Assembly (NCBI GenBank): GCA_937960435.1
Contig: CALGPN010000007.1
Location: forward strand, 1-62,242
Direction of reading: 5' to 3'
Length of the DNA stretch: 62,242 bases
Origin: an uncultured Desulfosoma sp.
GTDB lineage: Bacteria > Desulfobacterota > Syntrophobacteria > Syntrophobacterales > DSM-9756
The translations under genes were made by a program, and so were the position numbers. Shown one piece after another: positions 44,327-53,782 of the stretch. The notes under the pieces were generated by a model. The model had not been told where the DNA came from, made no database searches, and worked only from the letters and a program-made list of their open reading frames with translations. Within the stretch, counting starts at the first letter, position 1. Each line of letters opens with the position of its first letter.

Positions 44327-44956
44327 ATGATCCGTGTGATCACCGCCGATGATCACTCTCTCATACGACAGGGTGTACGCCGAATTCTCGAAAAGACTTC
44401 GGATATCCAGGTGGTGGCCGAAGCTCAGGACGGCTCGGAACTTTTGCGAGTCCTTAAGGAGCGTTCTTGTGACGTCCTGCTGCTGGACATTTCCATGCCC
44501 GGACCGGATGCGGTGGATATCGTCCAGAAGGTACGTCGAGATTTTCCCCGTGTCAAAATCGTCATTCTCACTATGCACCCCGAAGAGCATCAGGCCGTGC
44601 GCATGATCAAAGCTGGGGCTTTGGGTTATGTCCATAAATCCATGGGCCTGAGTGATTTGGTCACCGCGGTGCGCCGTGCCGCGGCGGGGAGACCTTTTCT
44701 GCCTGAAAAGGTGGCGGAGCTATTGGCAAAGCAGGTCGCGGAGGGCGCGGAAACCTTGCCCCATCTTCAGCTCTCCAGCCGAGAACACGAGGTTTTTATC
44801 ATGCTTGCCAAAGGTTTGAGCAATAAAGAAATCGCCGCCACCCTGAATCTTTCGCCGAAGACTATCAGCACCTATCGATCCAGAATTCTTTTGAAGATGG
44901 GATATGACAACAACGCCCAACTCACTTATTACGCCATTCAGCACAGGCTCATCTGA
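44327..44956 (+). CDS. NarL/LuxR-family response regulator
   Basis: This 209-residue regulator has a receiver (about 1-120, phospho-Asp54 in LLLDISMPGPD) and a LuxR helix-turn-helix (about 140-205, LSSREHEVFIMLAKGLSNKE, NLSPKTISTYRS). It probably binds DNA as a dimer after phosphorylation by the kinase just upstream. The ATG at 44327 has GAAGGAG upstream; a 24-residue longer frame lacks a site. Its target genes are unknown, and I see no obvious inverted repeat in nearby promoters. Confidence 0.94.
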   Translation: MIRVITADDHSLIRQGVRRILEKTSDIQVVAEAQDGSELLRVLKERSCDVLLLDISMPGPDAVDIVQKVRRDFPRVKIVILTMHPEEHQAVRMIKAGALGYVHKSMGLSDLVTAVRRAAAGRPFLPEKVAELLAKQVAEGAETLPHLQLSSREHEVFIMLAKGLSNKEIAATLNLSPKTISTYRSRILLKMGYDNNAQLTYYAIQHRLI

Positions 44957-45095
44957 TATTCGGATTGCAATGGACATGAGCATCTGGGAACTGAAAACTT
45001 GGGCCCTCTGCGTCATAGCTATAGGGGGATTGCCCAAGCATTTACCGAAGTCGTAGGTTCCTGAAGCAAATGAGGTGTGATGGAGTGGGTAAAAA

Positions 45096-46649
45096 GTGGG
45101 CGTCGTCGAGCCAACAATGAGGTTCCATCGTCCTCAATTGCTGACCGTTGCCGTCCTCGGTGGAGGCATCCTGTGCGTCTTAAGTTTCTACAATTATCTG
45201 CTTTTTCATACGCTCGTGGAAATTTTCAGCGTGGTCGTGGCCTGGGGCATTTTTGTTCTGGCTTGGAACACCCGAGCCCACATGACTCAGGACTCCTTAT
45301 TTTTCATCGGAGCAGCCTATCTCTTTGTGGGTTTTTTTGATCTTGTCCACACACTCGCCTATAAAGGCATGGGTGTTTTCCCATCGACGACAGCTGACCA
45401 GCCTACCCAACTTTGGATCTGTGCTCGGTATCTTGAGGCCTTAGCGCTCGCCATCGCCCCATCTTATGCCTACCGAAAGGTTCGAGCCGACATCGTTTTT
45501 GCCTTTTTGGGGGCCATAAGCGTTTTGGGAGTGGCATCCATTTTTTACTGGGACATCTTTCCCGATTGCTTCGTGGAAGGCAGGGGGCTGACGAGCTTTA
45601 AAATTTTTAGTGAGTATCTGATCATCGCCTTGATGATAGTCGCCATGATGCGGCTGAGGACTATCCGGCATCTGTATCCAGCGCGGGTATTCCATTTGAT
45701 TATTTGGGTGCTGGCCGTCAGCATTGGAGCCGAATTCTGTTTTACACTTTATGCTGACGTGTATGGCTTATTCAACATGGCGGGCCATCTGCTGAAACTT
45801 GTGTCATTCATCATTCTCTATGAAGCCGTGCTGCAGACGGGATTTCGTGAGCCTTTAGGGTTGCTCTTTCGCGAGATCAAGCAGGGCGCGGAAAAGCTCC
45901 TTCAAGAAAAAGAAAGACTGGCGCAAAAAAACCTGGAACTGGCTCGACTAAGCGAATTGAAAGATCAGTTTTTAGCCATGGCGGCCCATGATCTCCATCA
46001 CCCCATTGGGGTCACCAGGATGTACGGCGAATTTCTCTTAGAGGAAGCGGCTCCCGCATTGTCTCCGGAACACAGGGACTTCCTCAGGGTTATTGTGGAT
46101 TCGAGCCGCTCCATGCAGGCGATTCTCAACGACTTTTTGGACATCGCGAAAATCGAGGCCGGGCGTCTGGAACTGCACAAGACACCCACCGATTTGGAAA
46201 GCCTCATCCGTGGCGTTGTGGCCCTCCACCAGTGGCAGGCCTCCAGGAAGAACATTCGCATTGACCTTGCCGTGCACGGTTATAGCTGGCGGGTGGAGGT
46301 GGATCCGACCAAGATGGAACAAGTGATGAACAATCTGTTGTCCAACGCAGTGAAATTTTCCCCCGAGGGCTCCCGAGTGCAGGTGTCCCTGACCCATGAG
46401 GGGAGACGGATTGTCGTCGGGGTCTCTGACCAGGGACCGGGTATTTCCAAGGACAACCTCGATCGGTTGTTTCAGCCCTTTGAACGAATTGGGTCCCCGC
46501 AGGGGCGCCGGGAGAAAGGCTCCGGCCTTGGTCTTGCCATCGTCAAAAAGATCGTGGAGGCCCATGGGGGCAAAGTGTGGATTGAGAGCGAACAAGGCTG
46601 GGGCAGCACCTTTTACGTTGCTGTTCCCGTTAATTCCACATCGTCCTGA
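45096..46649 (+). CDS. MASE3-domain sensor histidine kinase
   Basis: This 517-residue membrane kinase has an N-terminal MASE3 sensor of about seven helices (about 15-245, with LLFHTLVEIFSVVVAWGIF and GFFDLVHTLAYKGMGVF, classic for MASE3). A short coiled coil leads to HisKA (AAHDLHHPIG, His298) and a catalytic domain nearly identical to the soluble kinase 0.8 kb upstream. It has no regulator of its own downstream, so it may share the LuxR-type regulator. The start is GTG 45096 or ATG 45117. The convergent hybrid kinase gene ends 26 bases away. Confidence 0.92.
   Translation: MGVVEPTMRFHRPQLLTVAVLGGGILCVLSFYNYLLFHTLVEIFSVVVAWGIFVLAWNTRAHMTQDSLFFIGAAYLFVGFFDLVHTLAYKGMGVFPSTTADQPTQLWICARYLEALALAIAPSYAYRKVRADIVFAFLGAISVLGVASIFYWDIFPDCFVEGRGLTSFKIFSEYLIIALMIVAMMRLRTIRHLYPARVFHLIIWVLAVSIGAEFCFTLYADVYGLFNMAGHLLKLVSFIILYEAVLQTGFREPLGLLFREIKQGAEKLLQEKERLAQKNLELARLSELKDQFLAMAAHDLHHPIGVTRMYGEFLLEEAAPALSPEHRDFLRVIVDSSRSMQAILNDFLDIAKIEAGRLELHKTPTDLESLIRGVVALHQWQASRKNIRIDLAVHGYSWRVEVDPTKMEQVMNNLLSNAVKFSPEGSRVQVSLTHEGRRIVVGVSDQGPGISKDNLDRLFQPFERIGSPQGRREKGSGLGLAIVKKIVEAHGGKVWIESEQGWGSTFYVAVPVNSTSS
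45951..46611 (+). repeat. Duplicated kinase-core DNA, copy 2
   Basis: This is the partner of 43560-44220. It is more diverged at the 5' end around the H-box and nearly identical toward the GLGL box, a gradient suggesting gene conversion or recent duplication of the core only. Confidence 0.85.
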
Positions 46650-46675
46650 TTTAAGAGGGTCGCGACCACGCTTTC

Positions 46676-49000
46676 TCACACTTTGTCGTTCGCCAGAGGA
46701 TTTTGTAGACTGCTTAGGTGATGGCTTTTCTCGAGAACCTTCCGGACGCTCACCGCTAATTCCCAGCGTGTAAAAGGCTTTTTGAGAAAGGCGATTCTCG
46801 CTGACTCTAATTGCTGACTCAAAAGCATCTCACTAATGTACCCGGACATGAAAATAATTGCCGCCTCCGGGCGAAGGGCATGAATCTTTTCGGCAAGAAC
46901 TTTACCGTTCATGTCCGGCATAATGACGTCGGTAATGATCACATGGATGGGTTCACGGTGTTCCAAGGCAATTTCCATGGCCTTGTACGGATGGGATGCC
47001 ACGACAGCCTTATACCCGAGGCTTTCGAGCATGGCCCCCACCATCGTGAGAATACCAAGATCATCCTCAATTACCAGGATGGTTTCTCCCTGCCCCTTGG
47101 GCACTTCCGGTAGCTTACCGTCGTTCTCGAATTCGGATAACACGTCCGAACTCCGTGGGATGTATATGTGAAAGGTGGTCCCGACGCCGAGAGTACTATC
47201 TACCCTGATGTGGCCGTTGTTTTGCTTGACGATACCGTAAACCGTCGCCAGACCCAGCCCCGTGCCTTTGCCGAACTCCTTGGTGGTGAAGAAAGGCTCG
47301 AAGATCTTTTCCAGTGTCTCTTGATCCATCCCGACTCCTGTATCGGAGACGGACAAAAGGACGTAGTCGCCCGGGGGAGGATCGTCTTGAATTTTGCCCG
47401 AAAGAGACGGGAGGGAGACGTTTCGTGTTTGCACGACGATGCGACCCGCACAGGGAATGGCGTCCCGAGCGTTGACGCACAAGTTGACCAAAACTTGATC
47501 CACCTGAGACGGGTCCATCTTCACCGGCCAAAGGTTTGGAAAAGGTTTCCAGACCAGTTCAATGCCTTGCGAAATGAGCCGCCTGAGGATCTTCAAACTC
47601 TTCTCTATAGACTCATTAAGGTCCAAGACCCGAGGGGATATCATCTGTCTGCGGGCGAAAGCGAGCAGTTGACGGGTCATTTCAGCGCTCCGAAGGCCTG
47701 CCTGATGGATTTCCTCAAGGTGAGGATAGAGACTGTCGGATGGGCTGATCATGGTCAACAAAATATCCGTTCGGCCAAGAATCACTTGAAGATTGTTGTT
47801 GAAATCGTGGGCGATCCCTCCGGCAAGCCTCCCGACGGTTTCCATCCTACGAGCTTCGTGCAGCTGTTGCTCCATGATCCGCTTGGTTTCCTCCAGAGCC
47901 TGCCTTTCCCGTTCCTCCTTTGCTTTTCCCTGCCGGGCGTGGATCAGAGGAGATAGAGATTCGGCAATCATGCGGACCAGTTCCGCCTCTTCCTCCGTAA
48001 AGGGTTCCGCCCTCTGGGCTATGGCCAATAATCCCAGGAAGCGATCTTCAAACAGAAGAGGCGCCAAAACAGCGTTTTCAATGAATTCCGAAGAAGACCC
48101 TTCGGGGAAAACTCCATTGAGCCGCGTGGTTTCCGGGCAATCGCATAGTTTTTCCCACCAGATGCCGAAAAGCTTTCCGTAAGACAAGCTCACCGAAGGT
48201 TCGGGAGCGAGTTGCGCGCCTTCTTCATCCAAATCCACAGAGGTGCACGCGGGGCCGTCCAGATCGTCGATTGCCAAAAGCGCCGAGCGGGCGCCCAATT
48301 CCCTTGCGGCTAATTGAAGAACCCGGTGGAAGGTGTGGGACTCCGAACTGGTCAGGAAGATGTGGGCCACATCACTTCGGATTTTCAGTCGACGTTGCGA
48401 GATTTGAAGCTCTTCGGCCACCTGAGTGAGCCTCTTTTGCGTGTGAATTAAGTCGGAGATGTCCGTGAGGGTCACCAGCAGGTGTTTCGCTTGACCGTCC
48501 TCGGTCAAAACCGGGGCGGTCTCCATGCGCACGGTCACAGTCGAGCCCGATCTGGGCTGTAAACCGATCACTGTGGTCCGACGTTTGCCGCACTCTTTGA
48601 CGCCGCTCAGGTGTTTATAGAGAACGCTGTGGTCCTCCGGCTGAACAAATACGACCAGTGGCTTGTTTTTGACCTGAAGGCGGTCGGTCTTGAGAAGATC
48701 GCACGCCGTAAGATTGGCTTCCTCAATTGTTCCCTCCTCGGAAAGTGTAAGGTAGCCGACCGGAGCCAGATCAAAGAGTTCGAAGTAGCGCCGTCGTGAG
48801 AGCTCTAGGAGTTTCTGGGCTTCCCGAAGTTCCTGGTTCTGGATTTCCAGCTCCACGTGATAGACGTGAAGCTCGTGCAACAAGGACTCGACGTCTTTCA
48901 AATGTTCCACGGCGACGGGGGACGCTTCTCCCCCGGTGATTTTTTCCGCCTTGGTCCGGAGCATTTCCAACCAGCGATTGTGCCGTCCTGAATCTTTCAT
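46676..49000 (-). CDS. PAS-GAF hybrid histidine kinase with C-terminal receiver
   Basis: This 774-residue soluble kinase has an N-terminal coiled coil and a PAS domain (about 70-190, YFELFDLAPVGYLTLSEEG). A GAF-like domain (about 215-370), HisKA with GGIAHDFNNNLQVIL and HATPase (TGLGLATVYGIV) follow, then a receiver (TDVIMPDMNG). The HDFNN H-box type is common in such deltaproteobacterial kinases. The ATG at 49000 overlaps the CheB-CheR stop (ATGA), so the two genes are translationally coupled. A longer reading of 31 residues is spurious. Output beyond its own receiver is unknown. Confidence 0.9.
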   Translation of the reverse strand: MKDSGRHNRWLEMLRTKAEKITGGEASPVAVEHLKDVESLLHELHVYHVELEIQNQELREAQKLLELSRRRYFELFDLAPVGYLTLSEEGTIEEANLTACDLLKTDRLQVKNKPLVVFVQPEDHSVLYKHLSGVKECGKRRTTVIGLQPRSGSTVTVRMETAPVLTEDGQAKHLLVTLTDISDLIHTQKRLTQVAEELQISQRRLKIRSDVAHIFLTSSESHTFHRVLQLAARELGARSALLAIDDLDGPACTSVDLDEEGAQLAPEPSVSLSYGKLFGIWWEKLCDCPETTRLNGVFPEGSSSEFIENAVLAPLLFEDRFLGLLAIAQRAEPFTEEEAELVRMIAESLSPLIHARQGKAKEERERQALEETKRIMEQQLHEARRMETVGRLAGGIAHDFNNNLQVILGRTDILLTMISPSDSLYPHLEEIHQAGLRSAEMTRQLLAFARRQMISPRVLDLNESIEKSLKILRRLISQGIELVWKPFPNLWPVKMDPSQVDQVLVNLCVNARDAIPCAGRIVVQTRNVSLPSLSGKIQDDPPPGDYVLLSVSDTGVGMDQETLEKIFEPFFTTKEFGKGTGLGLATVYGIVKQNNGHIRVDSTLGVGTTFHIYIPRSSDVLSEFENDGKLPEVPKGQGETILVIEDDLGILTMVGAMLESLGYKAVVASHPYKAMEIALEHREPIHVIITDVIMPDMNGKVLAEKIHALRPEAAIIFMSGYISEMLLSQQLESARIAFLKKPFTRWELAVSVRKVLEKSHHLSSLQNPLANDKV

Positions 49001-51924
49001 GGCACCACTCCCATGCCGATCTCCGAGGCCAGCTCCACCACGGCCCGCACCCGTCCGTCGGGATTCTTGATGGGTACCCACTTGATGAGCCATTGAGATT
49101 GATTCGGCAGCGTCGCCACGAAGCTTCCGGATTCACCAGTGGCAAAGGCCGTTCGCAGCGGCTGGGAAGGGATTTCCACACCCTTGGCTTCCCACACCGA
49201 TTCATGGGAGCGACCGACCAGCTGCGCGGGCTCGAGCCCAAAAACCCGGCTGCACGCTTTGTTTGCCCACAAAATTTGGAGATCTTTGTTGAGATAGAAA
49301 ATCACATCCGAGACGGCTTCCAAAATGAGGTCTTTTTCCTTTTCCAACTTGGCAAGGTTTTTTTCCACGGCCTTGACTTCGGAAACGTCCACGAAGGTCA
49401 GAACGGATCCCTGGCAGCGGTCGTGCTCATCCAGATACGGGAAGATCTTGACCAAGACCGGTGTTTGCCCGCGAAAAAGAACCTCCCGGAACATCTGTTC
49501 ACCGGATTCCATCACAAAAGATGCATCCTCGATGAGCTGGGGGTAGTCCAGGCTGTGGGCCAAATGCTTAAGGGGGCGTCCGATGTCTTGCTCCATGAGG
49601 TGAATAAAGCGAGTCATGGCGGGGGTGAATCGCCGGATGCGCATTTCACGGTCTAGGAAGAGCGTGCCCACGTCCGTGCAGCGCAGCAGGTTCGTCAGGT
49701 CGTTGTTGAGCTGGGTCAGTTCGGCGATTTTGTTCTGGTATTCCGCATTGACCGTATAGAGCTCTTCGTTGACGGATTGGAGCTCCTCGTTCGTACTTTG
49801 GAGCTCTTCATTGGAGGCGAGCAGTTCTTCGTTGGTGGCCTGAAGTTCCTCTTGGGCCGTCTCCGATTCTTCAATGATGGCCTGAAGATTTTCTCGGGTA
49901 GACTGAAGATCCTGTTCCAGGTCGAGGATTCGCTGTTGCGCCTGTTCTATGGGATCGATCAAGGTCGCTTCTACGGCGTCCAGAACCTCGCGAACGTCCT
50001 CTTCCAAAAAGACCAGATAAAACGTTCTTTGCCCGCGGCGCGTCTGTTCCGGGACAACCCGTACATGGACCCGCTGGAGCTCATCGGTGGGCTTCCTGAC
50101 GGTGACGTCGCGATAAACGGCTTCTCTGTTTTCCTTCTTGGCCCGATGGAGTGCGGTGCTCACGGCCATGGACAATTCCCGGGGAAGGAGCTTGAGAATG
50201 TCCAGGCTGACCTGCCCCGGAGAAAAAGTTGCATAAGGAGACGCGTGACCGAACAGATACAGCAACTGAAAGTTTTCATCCACCACAAAGCAGGTGGCGG
50301 CAAAGCGTTCCACAAGGGCCATACAGATGCGTTCAATAAGCTGGGCGGCATCCACCGGGCTCCCGATCCGCTCTATGGAGTGTTTGGGCTCTCCCTTCTT
50401 TTCCAGGGGCTCGGGAAGACTCAAGGTTTGGCCCAGGGACGGCCGGTGCTCGGTTCGGGTGCGATAGATTTTCCACTTATGGTCATAGGTCTTGAAGTAT
50501 TCTCCCTGATCCCCGACCGTTTCGCTGGCGCCGAGGAATAAGAACCCCTGAGGTTTCAGCGAAAAGGTAAAATAGGCCAAGACCTTTTGCTGCATGGACG
50601 GCTGAAGATAGATGAGCAGGTTACGACAGCTGATAAGGTCGATTCGGGTGAAAGGAGGATCCTTGCACACGTTGTGCGGCGCAAAAATGACCATCTCTCG
50701 CATCTGCCGGGATACCCGGTAGTTGCCTCCCGATTTGGTGAAAAACCGAGAGACCCGCTCCGGAGAGACATCTGCCGCGATGCTATCCGGGTAAATGCCG
50801 TTACCGGCGTATTCCAGGGCTTCGCGATCGATGTCCGTGGCGAAAATTTTCACATCCCAATGACGCCCGACGGCGGCGAAGTGTTCCAAAAACAACATGG
50901 CCAAAGAATAGGCTTCCTCCCCTGTAGAACATCCCGCACACCAGACCCGAATGGGATCCCGTGAGCTATGCATGGCGGTGATCTCGGGAATGACCTTTTC
51001 CTTTACAGCCTGGAAAGCCTCAGGATCCCGGAAAAAATTGGTCACCCCGATGAGCATTTCCTTGTACAAGAGCTGCACTTCCCGAGGGGATTTAAGAAGA
51101 TATTGAAAATAACCCTCTAGGCTTTCGATTTGGTTGACGTGCATGCGCCGCTCGATTCGGCGCGTTACCGTACTGGGCTTGTAATACATGAAGTCCACGC
51201 CCGTTTGGCGTTTGAGAAGCTGGAGAATGTCCGTCAGAGGCTCATGGCCGGTCACGTTCAAGGCTGTGTCTGAGGCGGGAAGGCCGGGTTTGCGGCTGGT
51301 GAATTTAATGAGTTCCGCCGGCATGTCTTGGGGAGGAAGGATATAGTCGGCCACTCCCGTGGAAATGGCCGCTCTCGGCATCCCGTTGAATTTCGCGGTC
51401 GATTCGTCCTGAACCATGACCATGCCGCCGGCTTCCTTAATGGCCCGAACCCCGCGCATGCCGTCGCTTCCCGTGCCGGAAAGGATAATGGCGATGGCGG
51501 CATCCCCTTGATCGGCTGCCAGGGAACGAAGAAAAATGTCGATGGGCAAATGAATCACCGCCCCCTCGTCCTTTTCTGTCAGACGAAGCCGCCCCTCGGC
51601 GATGGTCATAAGTTTTTTGGGGGGGATGAGATAGACTGTGTCGCGTTCGACCGGCATGCCATCTTCGGCGCGCACGACTCTCATGGCCGTGTGCTTGGAC
51701 AAGAGCTCCACCATGAGGCTTTTATAGTCCGGCGACAGATGTTGCACGACGACGAAAGCCATGCCCGTGTCCGGGGGCATGCGATGGAAGAAGTTTTCCA
51801 GTGCCTCCAAGCCTCCGGCCGACGCCCCCAAGCCGACGATATGGTGAGGTTTTGCCGTCACCACACCGTTTATTTTCTCTATTTTCGGCGACGAGATCTC
51901 TGTGCCGTTGACAATCGCGTCCAC
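48997..51924 (-). CDS. CheB-CheR-PAS fusion protein
   Basis: This 975-residue protein has a CheB methylesterase domain (about 25-210) with catalytic Ser35 (GASAGG), His62 (VVQHLSPDYKS) and Asp154 (GTGSDGM). A CheR methyltransferase follows (about 225-480, SAM motif WCAGCSTGEEAYSLAM). A PAS-like stretch, a long heptad coiled coil (about 640-740) with repeats such as TNEELLASNEELQSTNEEL, and two PAS domains complete it. No CheB-type N-terminal receiver is present. These fusions occur with sensor kinases outside chemotaxis operons, and no chemoreceptor gene lies nearby. The coupled gene downstream is a hybrid kinase. Confidence 0.93.
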   Translation of the reverse strand: MDAIVNGTEISSPKIEKINGVVTAKPHHIVGLGASAGGLEALENFFHRMPPDTGMAFVVVQHLSPDYKSLMVELLSKHTAMRVVRAEDGMPVERDTVYLIPPKKLMTIAEGRLRLTEKDEGAVIHLPIDIFLRSLAADQGDAAIAIILSGTGSDGMRGVRAIKEAGGMVMVQDESTAKFNGMPRAAISTGVADYILPPQDMPAELIKFTSRKPGLPASDTALNVTGHEPLTDILQLLKRQTGVDFMYYKPSTVTRRIERRMHVNQIESLEGYFQYLLKSPREVQLLYKEMLIGVTNFFRDPEAFQAVKEKVIPEITAMHSSRDPIRVWCAGCSTGEEAYSLAMLFLEHFAAVGRHWDVKIFATDIDREALEYAGNGIYPDSIAADVSPERVSRFFTKSGGNYRVSRQMREMVIFAPHNVCKDPPFTRIDLISCRNLLIYLQPSMQQKVLAYFTFSLKPQGFLFLGASETVGDQGEYFKTYDHKWKIYRTRTEHRPSLGQTLSLPEPLEKKGEPKHSIERIGSPVDAAQLIERICMALVERFAATCFVVDENFQLLYLFGHASPYATFSPGQVSLDILKLLPRELSMAVSTALHRAKKENREAVYRDVTVRKPTDELQRVHVRVVPEQTRRGQRTFYLVFLEEDVREVLDAVEATLIDPIEQAQQRILDLEQDLQSTRENLQAIIEESETAQEELQATNEELLASNEELQSTNEELQSVNEELYTVNAEYQNKIAELTQLNNDLTNLLRCTDVGTLFLDREMRIRRFTPAMTRFIHLMEQDIGRPLKHLAHSLDYPQLIEDASFVMESGEQMFREVLFRGQTPVLVKIFPYLDEHDRCQGSVLTFVDVSEVKAVEKNLAKLEKEKDLILEAVSDVIFYLNKDLQILWANKACSRVFGLEPAQLVGRSHESVWEAKGVEIPSQPLRTAFATGESGSFVATLPNQSQWLIKWVPIKNPDGRVRAVVELASEIGMGVVP

Positions 51925-52281
51925 GCCGTTTCTCCGTATTGTGTGCCAGTTTGCTAAAAGGGTTTTTCTTACGATATCGACCGACTCATATGGCGGCTAT
52001 CAGACAAGGCTGATCTTCCTGTAGGATGAATCTGACAAAGCCGGACAACAACGTGCCCGTCTTGAAGGGCTGTGAGTTATGGGGAGAAAAGGCGGGACTG
52101 ACGGATACCCTCGAAGCCCTGACGTCGCTCCATTGTGCCCTTGCCGGCGAGCATCGCGTGACGCGTCCCCGTCGGCACAGGGAAAACGCAGTGTTGAAGC
52201 CTTTCACCAGCTGCAAAAAAACCCGGGTTCCTCAAGGGAAACCGGGTTTCTTAAGACCTAAAGAAGCCATGGGTTTTCGGA
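51925..52281. other. Gene-free region with promoter of the CheB-CheR gene
   Basis: I see no supportable gene. It holds the upstream region of the CheB-CheR gene and, at 52216-52251, a terminator serving the gene on the right. Confidence 0.55.
52216..52251 (-). terminator. Rho-independent terminator of the membrane hypothetical gene
   Basis: Read on the minus strand, AAACCCGG (about 52250-52243) and CCGGGTTT (about 52225-52218) form a stem. It is followed by a run of T's ending near 52215. It lies about 30 bases beyond the stop at 52282. Confidence 0.8.
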
Positions 52282-52791
52282 TCAATGCGCCGGGGAGGCT
52301 TTCGGGGAGCCCACGACCACGGCCATCCATTTCTCCAGGGCTTCCACTCGAGCCTCATAACCCTGAACGCCCAAAAGCTTGGCCCCTTGGAGGTTCGGAA
52401 GTACGGTCTTGTAGGCTTCCGCGAGTTCCTTTTCTTTGGCGGTGACTGCCTGCACGCCGTCACGGGCGGCCTGTTCCAGAATGGGCCGAAGCGCCTTCAA
52501 AGCTTCTTCCGGTGTCGCAAAAGGTTTTCCCACCAGAGCTCGGGCGCCTTCCGCCGTCGCAGGGATAAAGCCGTAGCCGGGAACGGCCGAGCCGATCATT
52601 CCCCACAGACGGCCCTGACACAGGCCCAAGCCGCCTGGTTCCGCGCGGAAGTAATAGTGGGTCGGTGTCGTAAAGAGCACAAGAACCCCCACCACAAGGA
52701 TCACGGCCAGAGCTGCGGCGCCCTTTGTGAGAAGACTGCGGTTGATTCCCGAAACCACGATGCGTGTTTTGCCAGTGCCCTGCATAGCCAC
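52282..52791 (-). CDS. Membrane-anchored hypothetical protein (169 aa)
   Basis: This 169-residue protein has one N-terminal hydrophobic helix (about 24-42) and a soluble remainder. The remainder starts HYYFRAEPGGLGLCQGRLWGM and includes an alanine/leucine-rich helical part. I do not recognise the family. GGAGG-type bases precede the ATG and a clear terminator follows, so it is a single-gene unit. It is probably periplasmic by the positive-inside rule. Confidence 0.72.
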   Translation of the reverse strand: MAMQGTGKTRIVVSGINRSLLTKGAAALAVILVVGVLVLFTTPTHYYFRAEPGGLGLCQGRLWGMIGSAVPGYGFIPATAEGARALVGKPFATPEEALKALRPILEQAARDGVQAVTAKEKELAEAYKTVLPNLQGAKLLGVQGYEARVEALEKWMAVVVGSPKASPAH

Positions 52792-52850
52792 CCTCCGAGT
52801 CTTAAACCGTGCCGTATCCGGGAGAATATGAGCCGCAAACGCGAGTCACT

Positions 52851-53654
52851 CTAGTCAACGCCCTGCGTGGAGTCAAACGAATTGTCCGCCGGCTTTGCAC
52901 CTGTGCGGGCCGCCTCGGCGGCCATCCTCTTCCCGTACCAATCGATCTGGCGGCAGATGCCGCGGATGATTTTCACTTCTCGGGCCTGCAGCCCAATGCG
53001 GCTGAAGAAACGCCGAAGGCTTCGCATCCAATACTCGGGGTTTTCCGGATTCACGAAATGGATCTTCGCCAAGGTTTCCTGCAGATGGGCGTACATGGCT
53101 TCCAGTTCGAAACTTGTGGCCAATTTGGGGGTGAACGTGGCGGGCGGTTCTTCGGCGGCCCGAAAGATTTCATAGACCATGATCATCACGGCCTGAGCCA
53201 GGTTGAGCGAGGCAAAGTCCTTGGAAGTGGGGATGGTGACCAAGGCATGGCAGAATTTCAGTTCGCGGTTAGCCAAACCACGGTTTTCAGGACCGAAAAG
53301 GAGCGCCGTGCGGTTGTTGCGGCTGATGTCCACAACCTTTCGAGCCATATCCCTTGGGTCCATGACCGTTGGACGATTGGAACCTGTTCGCGCGGTCGTC
53401 CCGATGATATATTGAAAGGACGCGAGGGCGTCGCCGAGGTCGCCGTAAACTTCCATTTCCGCCACCACGTCTTCGGCGGCGTGGGTGGCCATTTTCAGAA
53501 TCCGGGTCAGGTCGCAGTCCAGGGGGTCCACGACGATGAGGCGCCGGATCCCCATGTTCTTGGCCGCTCGGGCGGCGGCCCCGATATTTTCCGGAAAATG
53601 GGGCCGATGCAAGACCACGGCGATGTTGTCCAAAACGGCACGACACGGTTCCAT
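52851..53654 (-). CDS. trmJ: TrmJ-like RNA 2'-O-methyltransferase (SpoU family)
   Basis: This 267-residue SPOUT enzyme starts IAVVLHRPHFPENIGAAARA and has the knot motifs ALLFGPENRGLANREL and FASLNLAQAVMIMVYE, typical of TrmJ, which methylates position 32 of tRNA. I chose the ATG at 53654, matching the family start; a longer reading runs over the divergent gene's leader. The C-terminal about 100 residues include the helical segment of TrmJ. Other TrmH-family RNA targets are possible. Confidence 0.88.
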   Translation of the reverse strand: MEPCRAVLDNIAVVLHRPHFPENIGAAARAAKNMGIRRLIVVDPLDCDLTRILKMATHAAEDVVAEMEVYGDLGDALASFQYIIGTTARTGSNRPTVMDPRDMARKVVDISRNNRTALLFGPENRGLANRELKFCHALVTIPTSKDFASLNLAQAVMIMVYEIFRAAEEPPATFTPKLATSFELEAMYAHLQETLAKIHFVNPENPEYWMRSLRRFFSRIGLQAREVKIIRGICRQIDWYGKRMAAEAARTGAKPADNSFDSTQGVD

Positions 53655-53782
53655 GACGCGCTCGGGACGCTCCTTGAGCAAGGGAATGGTCGGGCTGAGG
53701 GACCCCTCGTGAAACGGCGGGTCATTATAGAGAGTCGGCGCTGGGATGCAAGAAGGTCTTGGACCATGCATGGGGGGAAGCC

